In this document: positions 1-10,720 of the stretch, in pieces
Position numbering within the stretch: position 1 is the stretch's first letter
How the letters are laid out: every line of letters starts with the position of its first letter
Assembly (NCBI GenBank): GCA_032207245.1
Contig: CM063502.1
Coordinates: 65,848,569-65,912,568, forward strand
Direction of reading: 5' to 3'
DNA length: 64,000 nt
DNA from: Pardosa pseudoannulata
Lineage: Eukaryota > Arthropoda > Arachnida > Araneae > Lycosidae
Notes under the pieces: model-generated
Seen by the model: only the letters and a program-made list of their open reading frames with translations
Told to the model about the DNA's origin: nothing
Database searches by the model: none
Translations under genes and position numbers: made by a program

Positions 1-1124
1 ATTAGGTTTAGTTAGTTTATACAGTTTGACGTTTTAAAATATCCTTAGGGTAGAGCTTTCAAAAAAAGTTTTAAAACTTTATTCTTACAGGAATAACACG
101 TAAAAATACTCATCAAAGAAAAGATATGCGGAAAAGGCAGAAATTATACAAAAGTCTACCAGGAAAGCTAATTTCATTGCGAAAGGTCCTCTTCTTTTCT
201 TCTTAAAAGAAAAAAAAAACTGTGGTGATGGCACACAACTTCCGCTTATTTTTTTGACCTGTATTTTAATCTGTTCGACTTCCTTTCGCCCCTCCTACCC
301 TACTAAAAGGAGCCGCTGATTTTTTTCTCTATTTTTTCATCCATTTTTTCTATCAGTATCCCCTGAAAACATGTGTTGGTGGCAACTTCTTTCCTAAACA
401 TACAAGCACTACCAAGATCATTAAAGGTTCTTATTTGACTTTGGGCATAAAAAACGCACTGTAAAGTGTTTTTTCCTGTGTTAGAGTCTTTCGGAAAACA
501 AACTCTCTCTTTAAACATTTTAGGTTTTTGAAATAATTAATGAATCGCAGCTCAGCGGTAAAATACTTTTAAAAAAAATTAGCGCCTTTCGATACTGCTT
601 TTTCAAACTAAGCGTAGTGTTTTTGTATTTATAAAAATTAAATAAATCTGGATAAATACTTATATATAATAAAACTAAACTATATGATATTACAATTTAT
701 AGAGTAATAAAATTTAACTTTTGTCGGGGAATAAATTTAAATATATACCATTACTTGCGATACTTATTTATTTGAAATAATTACATGTTTATGTTTACAT
801 AATATGAAGGGTACAGCTAAAATATTACCTTAAGGGATGTTAACTTGTACGACAATTGAATTTTTGCTTCAAAATTGACTTTCAATGAACTTACAAGGAA
901 GTTTACTCATAAAGTATGAATTTTTCAACAGCTTTTTTAAAATTAAACTGGAAAAATTTGCAGGAGATAGTAAACTTAGTTTTTTAAAATTGCTGAACGA
1001 TGTTTATGTTTTCACTCAAGAGCTTATGTCACAAATGTGACACTGGGTTAGACGTATGCAATATCTGTGTTAGCTTCGAGACTTAAACCTTTCTGTTGCA
1101 CTTAATATGTAAAATGCAACAAAA
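1..1124. other. AT-rich DNA, no gene recognised
   Basis: No supported gene. A 71-codon ATG-initiated open frame on the minus strand (303-518) is cysteine- and lysine-containing but resembles no family I know, and sits in a slightly GC-richer patch (about 180-520). It is most likely a chance frame. Confidence 0.5.
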
Positions 1125-1252
1125 GTTCTCATTTAGCATGATAGATATATTAGTAAGAGGATTATTTTCCAATCTTGAGCAGGAGAACAATCCCCGAAAA
1201 GTTTTCATTTAGCATGATTGATATATTAGTAAGAGGATTATTTTCCACTCTT
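1125..1252. repeat. Direct tandem duplication, 76-bp period, two copies
   Basis: The block at 1125-1176 recurs at 1201-1252 with only a few substitutions (shared core TTAGCATGAT-GATATATTAG). The intervening roughly 24 bp completes the 76-bp unit. No coding potential is visible. Confidence 0.85.
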
Positions 1253-2532
1253 CACCAAGATAATAAAACATACTATATCTTAAAGGATAAAATGTACTTC
1301 CAAATGATTTAAATTCAGTTTATGTCAGCAATTTTCATTGGTTAAGTGTTATTCGAATAACAAGCAGTATACTTCCTATGTTTTTTAATTGATGTTAAAA
1401 TGCTGATGAAAAATATTTCCAGCACTAAATTTTCTGAAGATTCTATGTGATTGGTAATTAAGATGAATAGGTTAATATGATATATTTTTTATTTCTTCTG
1501 AGAGTTTTCATTTTTATAAGAATATGCAGATTCTAAGATTTTATAGTAGTAGAAGGACTTCAACAATGATGGAGAAGTTGGAACAATGTCTGATTTTGAA
1601 AGAAATTACCTTTTCAAATTAAATATTTTAAACTCTCGTATTTTAACACACTTATTTTATGATTAAGTATTTATTAAAATTTTAGTTTCATGATATTCAT
1701 AATAGTATAATTATTTATTTGAAAAGAAAAAATGTTTCAGAAATTAATTTTATAACCAAATGTTACTTCAAACATTAAAATGTATGACAAGCAAGCAAAA
1801 GATGCCAAAGATACAGATGCGCTGCTTTATTTAACTGACATGATAACTTTGCATTTAAGTTAGAGTTAAGTTAGAGGTCTAGCTAAGTACTAGTTAAGTT
1901 AAGTTAGAGATCTAGTTAAGTACTAGAATCGCAGGAACAGAGTGTCTAGGAAAAAAGTATGTCCTTTACAAATTGCTAAATGAAACTTTTGAAAACCACC
2001 GAAAAACTAATTTATAACTCTGAAAAGCTAAAACTTGTCATTATAAGGTTTCGGCTTTTTAGTGTATAAGATTTAAAAAAAGTTTATAAAATTTTAAATT
2101 ATTTTCTCACTGGTTTTCAAACATTTTCTTTTTGTAAAAACTTCCACTGTTTTCATAGCTACTTGGCGAGAATATCTGAAATACGGCTCAATATAACACC
2201 AATATCTTTTAAAATTTCATAATATGTGCTTGAGCATTTTTAATAAGTTGCCCAGTAGTATTGAATACAGAATCAAACAATAAAATTATAGGTATATTTC
2301 ATGCATGTGTATTACATTTACAGTCTCATATCTCGTCGTCAATTCAGTTTTTTCAAAACTTAATTTGCACTTGGAGAACAAAACTTTATCAAACCATATT
2401 TATATTCCTCTTGCTAAAGTAGAACTTTTCTGTAAGTTTCGTAGCCTGATGGTTTAAGCTTTGCTAATTATCTTGTAAACATTTCAAATAGTCAGATAAA
2501 TGTTATGAAATACAGGGCCATCAAAATTTTTT
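1253..2532. other. AT-rich DNA with a short 29-bp direct repeat
   Basis: No gene seen. The only structure is a 29-bp direct repeat at 1865-1893 and 1898-1926 (27 of 29 identical by eye, core GTTAAGTTAGAG), embedded in a GTTAAGTTAG-rich minisatellite-like patch. Confidence 0.6.
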
Positions 2533-2546
2533 AAATTTTATTATGG

Positions 2547-2723
2547 TTTGGTTTGGTTTGGAGTGCTACGGTCTACTTTTTGCAACACGAGGACTAATGA
2601 GACAGGGACCTACAGCTTAAAGCCTATTCCTAATGGCTACAAACATCCATGCCCCAGTGGGATTCGAACCCACGAACTCTGGTACTAAAGGCCAGCACTC
2701 TAACCAATCGGCCATCATTCGGC
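2547..2723 (-). mobile_element. tRNA-derived SINE, full length, with target-site duplication
   Basis: Read on the minus strand, the element starts with a tRNA-like head carrying a perfect pol III B box (GGTTCGAATCC) and an A-box-like GATTGGTTAGAGTGC. A non-tRNA body follows, then an AAACC-repeat tail, which appears on the plus strand as TTTGGTTTGGTTTGG at 2547. It is flanked by an imperfect 14-bp target-site duplication, AAATTTTATTATGG (2533-2546) and AAATTTTGATATGG (2724-2737). This is typical of retroposition by LINE machinery. It belongs to the same family as the copies at 32.6, 35.6, 35.8 and 42.1 kb. It is not a functional tRNA gene, because the head lacks a regular acceptor stem and continues into the SINE body. 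Confidence 0.9.
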
Positions 2724-2737
2724 AAATTTTGATATGG

Positions 2738-3190
2738 AGATGGTCCCTGAAATGTAATCAGTGTTTTTAACCAATAGAAAACTTAGAAAGATATCCATGA
2801 TGAATACGATGCAGGCGATAGGCCATAAAAGATCAAAGCAAAATTTGGAAATAAAAATATTGACTTTATTCAGATAATCCATCTTTGGCACTCTTTCGCC
2901 AAAACGTTTTGTTTATATAGGCTGTGAGGGCGGAAGGAAGTCAACCAATGAAAGAGTCACAACATTGTCACGAGGGGAATGTTAGAAGTAAGACTAAGTT
3001 ACTTAAAGGAGTTATATATGATTAGTTGGGAAAAGCAGAAATTAATTTAGATGTACTCAAAATCACCACACGCCGCCACAATTAGAAAAGAAGCAAAGAC
3101 ATTAAGCCAAAGATCGTAATTTTAGGGATAGAATAGAAATTTATGTTAGAATTATGATTAAGTTGGTTAGTTTGGCTTAAAGTATTATTA
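2738..3190. other. Intervening DNA, nothing recognised
   Basis: No coding frame, repeat or RNA structure was recognised in this roughly 450-bp stretch. Confidence 0.5.
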
Positions 3191-3191
3191 A

Positions 3192-3319
<128 letters not shown>

Positions 3320-3346
3320 AATCCTTAAATTATAAAACTGCTGGAT

Positions 3347-3745
3347 ATGGAGAAAGCTAAACAGCTAGCAGTAATAAAAATGCAGCCTGTCGACATTGAA
3401 CAGAAAGGCACAAGTCTAATTAAAACTTCATTTCAGAGCTTCTAAAACGGACATCTTTACTACTCAACGACAGACAAAGGAAAGAGACAAAAATCACTCT
3501 GATTGAACAGAGGTGCACCCAAGAGCGAAGAGAGAAAGAATTTTCCCACTTACTCAGCGAATTAAAGTGCAATATCAGGAAAAACGCGGAGCCATTTGCC
3601 GGAGACAGCTCGGAAACGTGTTGAACAGACAGAAAATTTATATCTTGAGGATAGAAAGCTTTGGGAAGAATTTTAAGTCGAAGACACTCCTTTGATTAAG
3701 GCATTTAGAGACTGGGAAAAAGATTTTAAGGAATTAGAATGGTAG
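3347..3745 (+). pseudogene. Decayed or partial coding sequence, family not recognised
   Basis: Three charge-rich reading segments follow one another in alternating frames. The first opens with ATG at 3347 (MEKAKQLAVIKM...) and stays open to 3442. The second shifts frame and is open 3424-3621 (66 codons), including LIEQRCTQERREKEF and LLSELKC. The third returns to the first frame (about 3608-3742), with EDRKLWEEF, one TAA at 3674, then VEDTPLIKAFRDWEKDF and a stop TAG at 3743-3745. Net zero frame change, Glu/Lys/Arg/Leu-rich composition and local GC above the surroundings suggest a former coiled-coil-like protein rather than chance. A polypyrimidine-CAG at 3429-3436 precedes the middle segment, so a single real exon (3437-3624) is an alternative. 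I do not recognise the family. No poly(A) tail or flanking duplication was found. Function is unknown, and chance cannot be excluded. Confidence 0.3.
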
Positions 3746-3795
3746 AGAGGAGGTAAAGAAAATATTAAAGTTAAATAATTTCGATATATTACATG

Positions 3796-3818
3796 TATAT
3801 ATATATATGTATTCATAC

Positions 3819-3884
<66 letters not shown>
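3796..3884. repeat. TA and CATA microsatellite
   Basis: A TA run, then five CATA-type units, then a long TA run ending at 3884. Confidence 0.95.
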
Positions 3885-3887
<3 letters not shown>

Positions 3888-4999
3888 TAGACAAAAGAAA
3901 ATGTAACAAAGTATATAGCGTATGATATTTAGTTTCCTTTGGCAGAGTCTAATGTAAAGAACAAGTTTAGAATTGAACATTATCAGAGAAAAGTGTAACT
4001 GTTTAATAATGCTTCAAGTCAAAGAAATTTGAAATTTTAAGTGAAGCACTGAAAATGCTGACTAAGATTTTAAATTATCAAACAAACTTACAATTATTTC
4101 GAATTTTGTACTTCAAAAATCATCAAAAGATATTTTTCGAAGCGAATAAAAGGAGATAATTCTTCTGAATCAATATCATAACTATTCTCTCCTAAACACC
4201 AATACTTTTCAAACTGATAACCCTTGAAGGAAACAGAAAATATATTTTTGCTGAAAAAGAGTACTTTTTACTTTAACGAATTCTTTACTTATTGTATCAA
4301 AGGCTAAAATATGCCGCTGGGATTTCAACGACGCATTAGAAACCTTAAAGTAGAAATGAAAATAAAAATCGATCAAGTGCTTTTGGCGAGAAAGACACTA
4401 AAGAACATAAAAGTTCTCTGGCATTATCTTTTTTCTACTATCCAACTCATAGAGATTTTTATTTGTATTTGATATCATTCGAAAAAAAATATTTGTTATT
4501 TTCAATTGTAGTAGTATTTCTAACAACTTGCGGCCGATGAAAAGAAAATCAATACATCACGAAATACAATTATTTTGGTGTTAGATTTTATTTTATTTGA
4601 TATTACCAACAAATAAATGATATTATAAGAAGCTTTATTTCTTGATTCTGACAGAATACGGAAATACACTCATTATAAACAAAAACTAGAAATCCTTTCG
4701 TTTAAAGAACTTTTTTATTGTCTTGTTTTAATAATTTATAGTTTAACCCTAGGAAGTATGAGTCTAACAATCACCATGTTTACATCGTGGGTGAATAATA
4801 CTACGGTTAATTTTATTAATTTTTACACCCATAATAGTATGCCTTTAAAAGCACACTTTCTCACAAATTAATCCCCCTAATTAATTTACTTAAATTCTCC
4901 CTAATTAATTTACTTAAAAATGATTTATGTTGGCAGTCTTTATATTATTGGTTGATTGCATCACCTATTTAGGATCTGAGGTAAACAAAAAAAAATGAT
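3885..4999. other. AT-rich DNA, no gene recognised
   Basis: Nothing supported except a small direct repeat near 4877-4916 (CCCTAATTAATTTACTTAAA twice, one copy slightly altered). Confidence 0.5.
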
Positions 5000-5820
5000 G
5001 TTATGGCAGAGATCCACAAGAGAGTTATGATGGTGAATAAATGTTTCTATGGCCTACGAAAATATATAAAATCAAAATTAATAAAAAGGAAAACAAAAAT
5101 TTTACTTTATAAATGTCTAATAAGATCAGTTTTAACTTATGCATGTGAAACCTAGGCAACAACTTTGTCAGATGAAAAGATACTGGCGACCTTTGAAAGA
5201 AAAATTCTTAGAAGTATATTTGGAGGAATTAAAAAAAAATAATAGATGGCTCAAGACGTCAAGTTTAGAACTATACAATTTATATAATGAACCTGACATA
5301 ATAAATTTCATCAAATTGCAAAGAATTAAAGTGGAAAAAGACCATAAGACTTATCTACCACTATTTTATTTACACGATATTTACAGCATTTACATTAGCG
5401 GCAGCACAACAGCCTAACCACTAAATTGCCGCTCTACTAGCGGTTGGTGCAGGGTATTTATACCCGTCGGAAAGGTCCCTGGCGTCTTCTTCGCTCAGGA
5501 AATTTGCATTTCCCACATGGTGAAATTTGCATGTCACAGAACAGAAGCTGCAACCATGGTGAAAGTGGTTTACAATGAAGAGTGACGCCACAGAATAAAG
5601 TGGGCAGGCCATATAATCAGAATGGACAATGCCCAAACAACAAAAAGTATCTTCGATGCAAAACCTACAGGAACGCGGAGACGAGGAAGACCCAATCTGA
5701 GATGGACAGACTGCCTGGAAAGAGACCTTCAGGTACTTTAAGTCACAAACTGGAAGAATTTGGACTCCAAAAGGATGTCTTGGGAAAAGCTTATTGAGAA
5801 GACCAGGGCCCATCCTGGGC
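5000..5820 (+). pseudogene. Non-LTR retrotransposon, C-terminal reverse-transcriptase relic
   Basis: Conceptual translation of 5006-5334 gives a recognisable non-LTR reverse transcriptase C-terminal region. It includes NKCFYGLRKYIKSKL, TKILLYKCLIRSVLTYACET, an in-frame stop where a Trp is usual (ETW to ET-stop), LATFERKILRSIFGGI, and ELYNLYNEPDIINFIKLQRI. After a 257-bp interruption the relic resumes at 5592 with KWAGHIIRMD, GRPNLRWTDCLERDL and WEKLIEKTRAHPGL, ending near 5815. The WxGHxxRM, GRPxxRW and (A)RAHPGL signatures are typical of RTE-like and related pol proteins annotated as endonuclease-reverse transcriptase in arthropods. The endonuclease and most of the RT are missing, as in 5'-truncated insertions. 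It is inactive. A 136-codon open frame on the opposite strand across 5421-5831 is an antisense shadow. Confidence 0.88.
5335..5591. mobile_element. Approximately 257-bp insertion inside the retrotransposon relic
   Basis: The reading frame of the RT relic is broken here and resumes exactly after it. The flanks carry a near-perfect duplication, AGAATTAAAGTGG (5322-5334) and AGAATAAAGTGG (5592-5603), both encoding the expected Arg-Ile-Lys region. That duplication marks this as a later insertion. On the minus strand it holds a TATA-like GGTATAAATACC (about 5452-5463) and, downstream, an AATAAA. It could be a SINE-like retroposon or a short LTR-like promoter unit. A target-site duplication of 12-13 bp fits retroposition better than an LTR element. 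The family was not identified. Confidence 0.6.
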
Positions 5821-6030
5821 TGTGATGCCACTGAAGAAGAAGAAGTCTTTTATTATATAATAAAATTTATTTACATTTTTTATACATATACGTTAAATGT
5901 CTTGTTAAATTTAGTCTCCTTTGTTGACCCCCAAAATACCTTTTTTTTGTAACTTTTTGTACTTTACTTTGTAAACCAACGTAAATAAAGCTCATGTAGA
6001 AACAGTCAACAGATTCGTAGCCACGAAGGA
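5713..6030 (+). repeat. Retrotransposon 3' end plus 3'UTR, first copy of a duplication
   Basis: This segment starts in the terminal RT codons (GCCTGGAAAGAGACC) and runs through the 3' untranslated region to CCACGAAGGA. It is repeated, much diverged, at 6351-6630. Confidence 0.75.
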
Positions 6031-6350
6031 GTTACATTATCAATACGAGTGAAAACCAGTAGCCGAAAGAGCAGACAGAAGGTACGGGAACTTGTTCTTC
6101 GGAACTGATAACGCCAAACCCTTTAGTTCAGAGATTCTATCTGACGTGAAAACTCAAGTTTACTTGTAACAGTATTAACTAACGATAGAGATGGTTTAAT
6201 AAAATTAAAAGCTTTTCAGAATCAAATTAAGAGAAAAATGACAACTCTGACTAATGAAAACCGAAAAAAAATGCCGTTGTTTTCATAGGTTCACAAACGT
6301 TGATTTATCCCAGAAAGCTTCAAAGTCTGCATTTTAATATAAATACCATA

Positions 6351-6630
6351 GCCTGGAAAGAGACCTTTTGGGTACTTATGAACTGTAACAAACTGGAAAA
6401 TAGTTTTGGATAGAACTCGATATTTACTAGCTTATTAAATGGAGGGCTTGAGATATGAAGAAGGAAAGTCTTTTTATTATATAAAAAATTTTATTTACAA
6501 ATAAAGATACATATGTCTTTAAGTCTCCTTGTTGACCCAAATACCAATTTTTTTTTTATTTTTTTACGTAACACTAAACAATAAATAAAGCTCATGTAGA
6601 AACAGTCAACAGATTCGTAGCCACGAAGGA
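6351..6630 (+). repeat. Second, degraded copy of the retrotransposon 3' end
   Basis: Aligns to 5713-6030 with many indels on the left (GCCTGGAAAGAGACCTT retained), but the last 47 bp, from AATAAAGCTCATG to CCACGAAGGA, are identical in both copies. The offset is about 600 bp at the right end and 638 bp at the left. Confidence 0.75.
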
Positions 6631-6639
6631 TATTATCAA

Positions 6640-7160
6640 AAAAATCAAAACTAAAAGAAAACGAAAAAAAAAAAAAACTCAACAAAACTTTGATAGAGAT
6701 AAAAAAAAAAACTCAAAAAAAAAAAAAAAAAAAATAAAAAAAACTAAAAAACTAAAAAAAAATGTTTAAAAAAAAATTAAAAAAAAACTCAAAAAAAAAA
6801 AATATGAAATAAAAAAAAAAAAATGCTTAAAAAACTATGAAACAAAAAAAAAAAATACAAAAAAAAAAATATTAGAAAAAAAAAAAATGCCAAAAAAAGA
6901 AAAACAAAAAAAAATTAGATGAGCTCACAACATTGAGAAAAAAAGAAAAAAATATTACAGCAAAAAAAAAGAAAAAATGAGAAAAAAATGCGAAAAAAAC
7001 CTTAATAAAAAACAAACAAATTAAAACAGAAAAAGTTACAATAAAAAATAAGATTTTAAAAAATTAAAATAAAAAAATCAATTTTAAAAAAGAATGGACG
7101 AAAAAAAAAAAAAAAAAACGAAAAAAAAATGTGATCACAACTATCATCTTTTTAAAAAAT
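6640..7160. repeat. Interrupted poly(A)-rich tract of about 500 bp
   Basis: The plus strand is overwhelmingly A, in runs of 7 to 20 A separated by short CT, ATG, GAA or TT interruptions. It lies just downstream of the two retrotransposon 3' ends, so an expanded and decayed poly(A) tail is one explanation. Confidence 0.85.
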
Positions 7161-8827
7161 TCTGAAAAAAAACTCTATAAAAATAGTTTAAAAACACGAA
7201 TGTTTGCAATATAAATATTATGATTAAAGTTTAAAAAAGGCTATTGATAAAAGAAAGAAATAATAAAGAAAAAGTGACAGGAGAAAATAAAAATCAAATT
7301 TGGAAAAATAAAATTTATGAAAAAAAAAAAACCATTTTATATAAAAAACTGATAGTAAATGAAATCTTTCAATAAAATAGAATTAGGAAACGATCTAAAA
7401 GAGAATATTTGTGATAAAAAAAAAGTGTAGAATTTATTGAAAAGATAAAATACATTAAAGTGAAATTAAAAACAGTTCTGAAAATAAACTGCAATGGTGG
7501 AGAGAAGTTTGATAGATATTCTAGCTATTTAAGAGTTAAACGGAGGGTTTGACATTAGAAAATGAAAATTTAGTGACAGGCGAGAAAAGGACCCTGATAT
7601 CAAAGGTTTGGAAAGTTATAAAAATTTCATGAAAAAAAATGAATTAATTATTAAGGAAAAACATGAGTAGTAAATGAATCTTTGCTCAGTGTTGAAGAAT
7701 GAACATAAACCGATCGTAAGAAGCTGAGCCATTATGAGAAATAATTCCTCAAAAAGGAGTACCCAGTGTAGGAATTTTGGGTAAAAGAGAAAACTAGGAG
7801 AAGTGGGTAAAAAAAGGAGTAAAATACATTAAATATTATTGGAAAGAATGCAAAGGGACTTGATGATTGATTTAATAGAATTAAGTTAATTAAAACTGGA
7901 GTCTATATGGATTTATATATAGGGACTATTATCAATAAATACTTTGGGATCATCCTAAATAAGTGGAGTTTTCTTAGAACCATCTTACAGCTCTTGTCAG
8001 TTTTGGGGGATAAAAAAATTAGGATTCAAACGTAATTTATAAAAATGTTCTTTCGCAGATTCATAAAAGTTAGGGTTGGAAATTTTAAAATAACAATCCA
8101 CAATGTTAGTAATTTCATGTCTGATAGAATTTTTTAATAGTCATTAAAGTGCTAAATTTGATAGCCCTTTCAATCAAAGCAAATAGACTTGGGAAAGAAG
8201 GTCTGGAGTAGATGGCAAAACTATTTTTAAATTTCAGAGTATAAAGTTCATCTTCCTTTAAACAGAGAAAGGTTAACAATAGAATTCCTACTTACGACAA
8301 GAATAGGACTAGAATCAAAAGTATTCCAATAATTACGAAGATAATTTAACATTTTGCTAAGATTGGACTTGATTGATGATTGATTGAAAGAAACCTACAG
8401 ACATGAAACCAAGGTCGCTTTTAATCGAATAAAAAAACTAAGAATAATCCGAAAAATATGTAAAGAATATAGCTCCCATAAAACGAATATTTAAATTGAG
8501 TATCTTTTCAGAATGTTTTGAAAGAACTAACTTGGAGTAGAGCAAAATTTTATCAAGCCATATTCGAATGAGACATGTTGAATTATGAAAAAACAAAGTT
8601 AATGATTTTAAGTCAGTGCAGAAGAAAATGAAGATGATCCCAAAGCTTGTACTGCTTGAAACGTAAATTACAAAATCTATTTATATCAGAAATGTTTATG
8701 AAAAAAATCTAAGGCTCTTTTAACACCAAAATGAATACAAGAAGGTAAAAACTTTTCTATCAAAATATAGCAATAACTGTAAAGATAACCTAAATAAGGT
8801 CCAATAAAAATGATGGGAAACAGACAG
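7161..8827. other. A-rich, strand-asymmetric DNA without a recognisable gene
   Basis: The plus strand stays rich in A and G over T and C, with many AAAAA runs. Short charged peptides occur in all three frames, but stops are too frequent to define a gene. It may be a badly decayed retrotransposon interior, which I could not confirm. Confidence 0.4.
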
Positions 8828-8969
8828 ATGTAGCGCAGCTTCGACCGATCTGCATTATCAACGCTACTGAGACCTAGTGGCTGAAAGAACAGTGACCTAC
8901 ATAAGGCCTGTGATTTTCTGTCTCTTCACTCATTCTTGTCTTTGGGTCAGTGTCTCACTGATAATGCAG
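8828..8969. repeat. Third relative of the 3' repeat end with an inverted repeat
   Basis: 8828-8892 resembles 6010-6080 (shared CATTATCAA, CTAGTGGCTGAAAGAACAG versus CAGTAGCCGAAAGAGCAG). Its right part forms an imperfect inverted repeat: CTGCATTATCAACGCTACTG (from 8850) against CACTGATAATGCAG (to 8969), with a roughly 75-base loop. Confidence 0.5.
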
Positions 8970-10129
8970 CTCGTTTATAGCTTCAAAACAGCTGACTGTA
9001 TGTAGTTTTTTACATTTGGGCCTTATTTGCGTTGGTGTTTACGATTATTGCTCTATTCTATAAATTTTAAACAGTTTGGTTTAAAGTTAATTTCTGTAGT
9101 TTTGGATTCTTCAAACTTATTTCCATATATGCCAAAATATTTGTTTCGTTAGTTCTTTCAAAAAACAGACATATCTTATTTCTTTTATTTTTACTTCTCA
9201 CTCTCTTCCAAATAATAATCAAATCTATTATGCACTGAGGCATCCATTTTACTGCTCCAAGTTAAAAATGGCGAGCATTTGCCTTTCAAATACATGTATA
9301 GTTTACTGTTATTTAATGTATAAGTCGAAACTAAGTTTCGTTTTGTGGTGAAACATTAGTATATCTAGTTTGTGCGTTTAAATAGCCCAATGGCATTATG
9401 AGTTTAAAAGTAAGAAGACTTTAATCTTCTACATGACTGACACGTATAACATGTTTCTTTAAACTAAGACAAATATGCTTCTCTATTTTTCTTAACTGAC
9501 ATTACTTTATAGCATCTCCTGCATCTGTTTTTCACTCATTTTAGATGACTTTACATTTTATATACCTTTTTAATATTTTTTTTTGCAATTTCCCGGGGAT
9601 CAGTAATTCCAGCAGATGAGCTTAATAACTTTTAAAGGAAATCTGAGAATTTTCTTATGCAATTAAAAAACTGCCGTAGTTAGAATATCAATTTAAGATA
9701 TCAAGATTTCTATATCGTTATAGCTTAAGCGACTTTTGCTTTCATAAATATAATAGAAATTTTCACTGTCTTCAATATTTTCAGTATTGTGAAGGTTTAA
9801 ATATTTACTCAACTCTGATCGGGCATATGAACACTCATTTACCATTCCAAGACCTGGAACAAAATATTTAAATAATTTTTTGCATTTAAAAGAAATCATA
9901 CATACAATTCAATATCAGAACAACTTCACCAGAAATGAGTAAAATGTAACTTCCCAACAGCGAAGAGCAGAATAACAAACTCCAAACCTTTTCCTCCAGT
10001 CGGATATCACGTGGATGTTATTATCATATGCAGTAATGTACTGTAATTTCCATCCAGAAACATAGATTAATTTTCCCCTTTATTATTAGGTTACTTTCAT
10101 TATTTTTTACCTTATTCTGTTTCCGCAGA
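8970..10129. other. AT-rich DNA, nothing recognised
   Basis: No gene, repeat or RNA gene could be supported. A 68-codon minus-strand open frame at 9693-9899 has no recognisable domain. Confidence 0.5.
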
Positions 10130-10720
10130 GGTATTTCGATAAGTTCTGTTTCATTTCCTTCATATGCTGTTGCTCAGAACCTGTTTATAGGACGGGGGTC
10201 CCAAATTCAGTTTTCTAATGTCCCCAAATGCAATATGGTTGTAGATACTACATCATGATTTGTCATAACACTCTCCCCGAAATCAAAACATTTATTTTTT
10301 CCTCTTTGGATTCGAATAGAAGGGTGCGCGTGTGTGCTTGTTTCTTATTTCTAGACCAGAAATAATCATCTAAGGACGTGGTGAGAAATCCACATTCACC
10401 AACGGAAATAAAAACTCTTTTTATAACCTCCGATATTTACCTCTTGCCCGCTCTCCCCTACATCTACCTGGTTGAGTAGGGACAGGAAATGAGAACTGTA
10501 GGATGAACTTCCGTCTTCCTAGAGAGGGATTTCATCACCCTTCAGAGAACATTCCGCGTGATTTGTCCCTCGGAATTTTCCTGAAACGCATTTAAAGGGG
10601 GGAGAGAGGTCCCCAGAAAATCGAGGGAAGAGGAAATTGAAAATCGAATGTAAATGCCAGCATCTTAGTCTTAAATATCGATGCAGAGGATAACACGTTG
10701 TCGATAAAACAGACGCAGCA
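10130..10720. other. GC-richer single-copy island, possible regulatory DNA
   Basis: Composition rises sharply compared with the flanks, with several GAGAGAGG, GGGGACA and CCCGCTCTCCCC motifs and no long open frame. It could be conserved non-coding or regulatory DNA. There is no direct evidence beyond composition. Confidence 0.3.

Noticed and set aside
2630..2723. Possible functional tRNA gene on the minus strand
   Set aside because: The A and B boxes belong to a SINE head. There is no regular acceptor stem and the sequence continues into the SINE body and tail.
5421..5831. 136-codon minus-strand open frame
   Set aside because: It runs antisense through the non-LTR retrotransposon relic and its insertion. 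The sense strand carries the recognisable reverse-transcriptase motifs.
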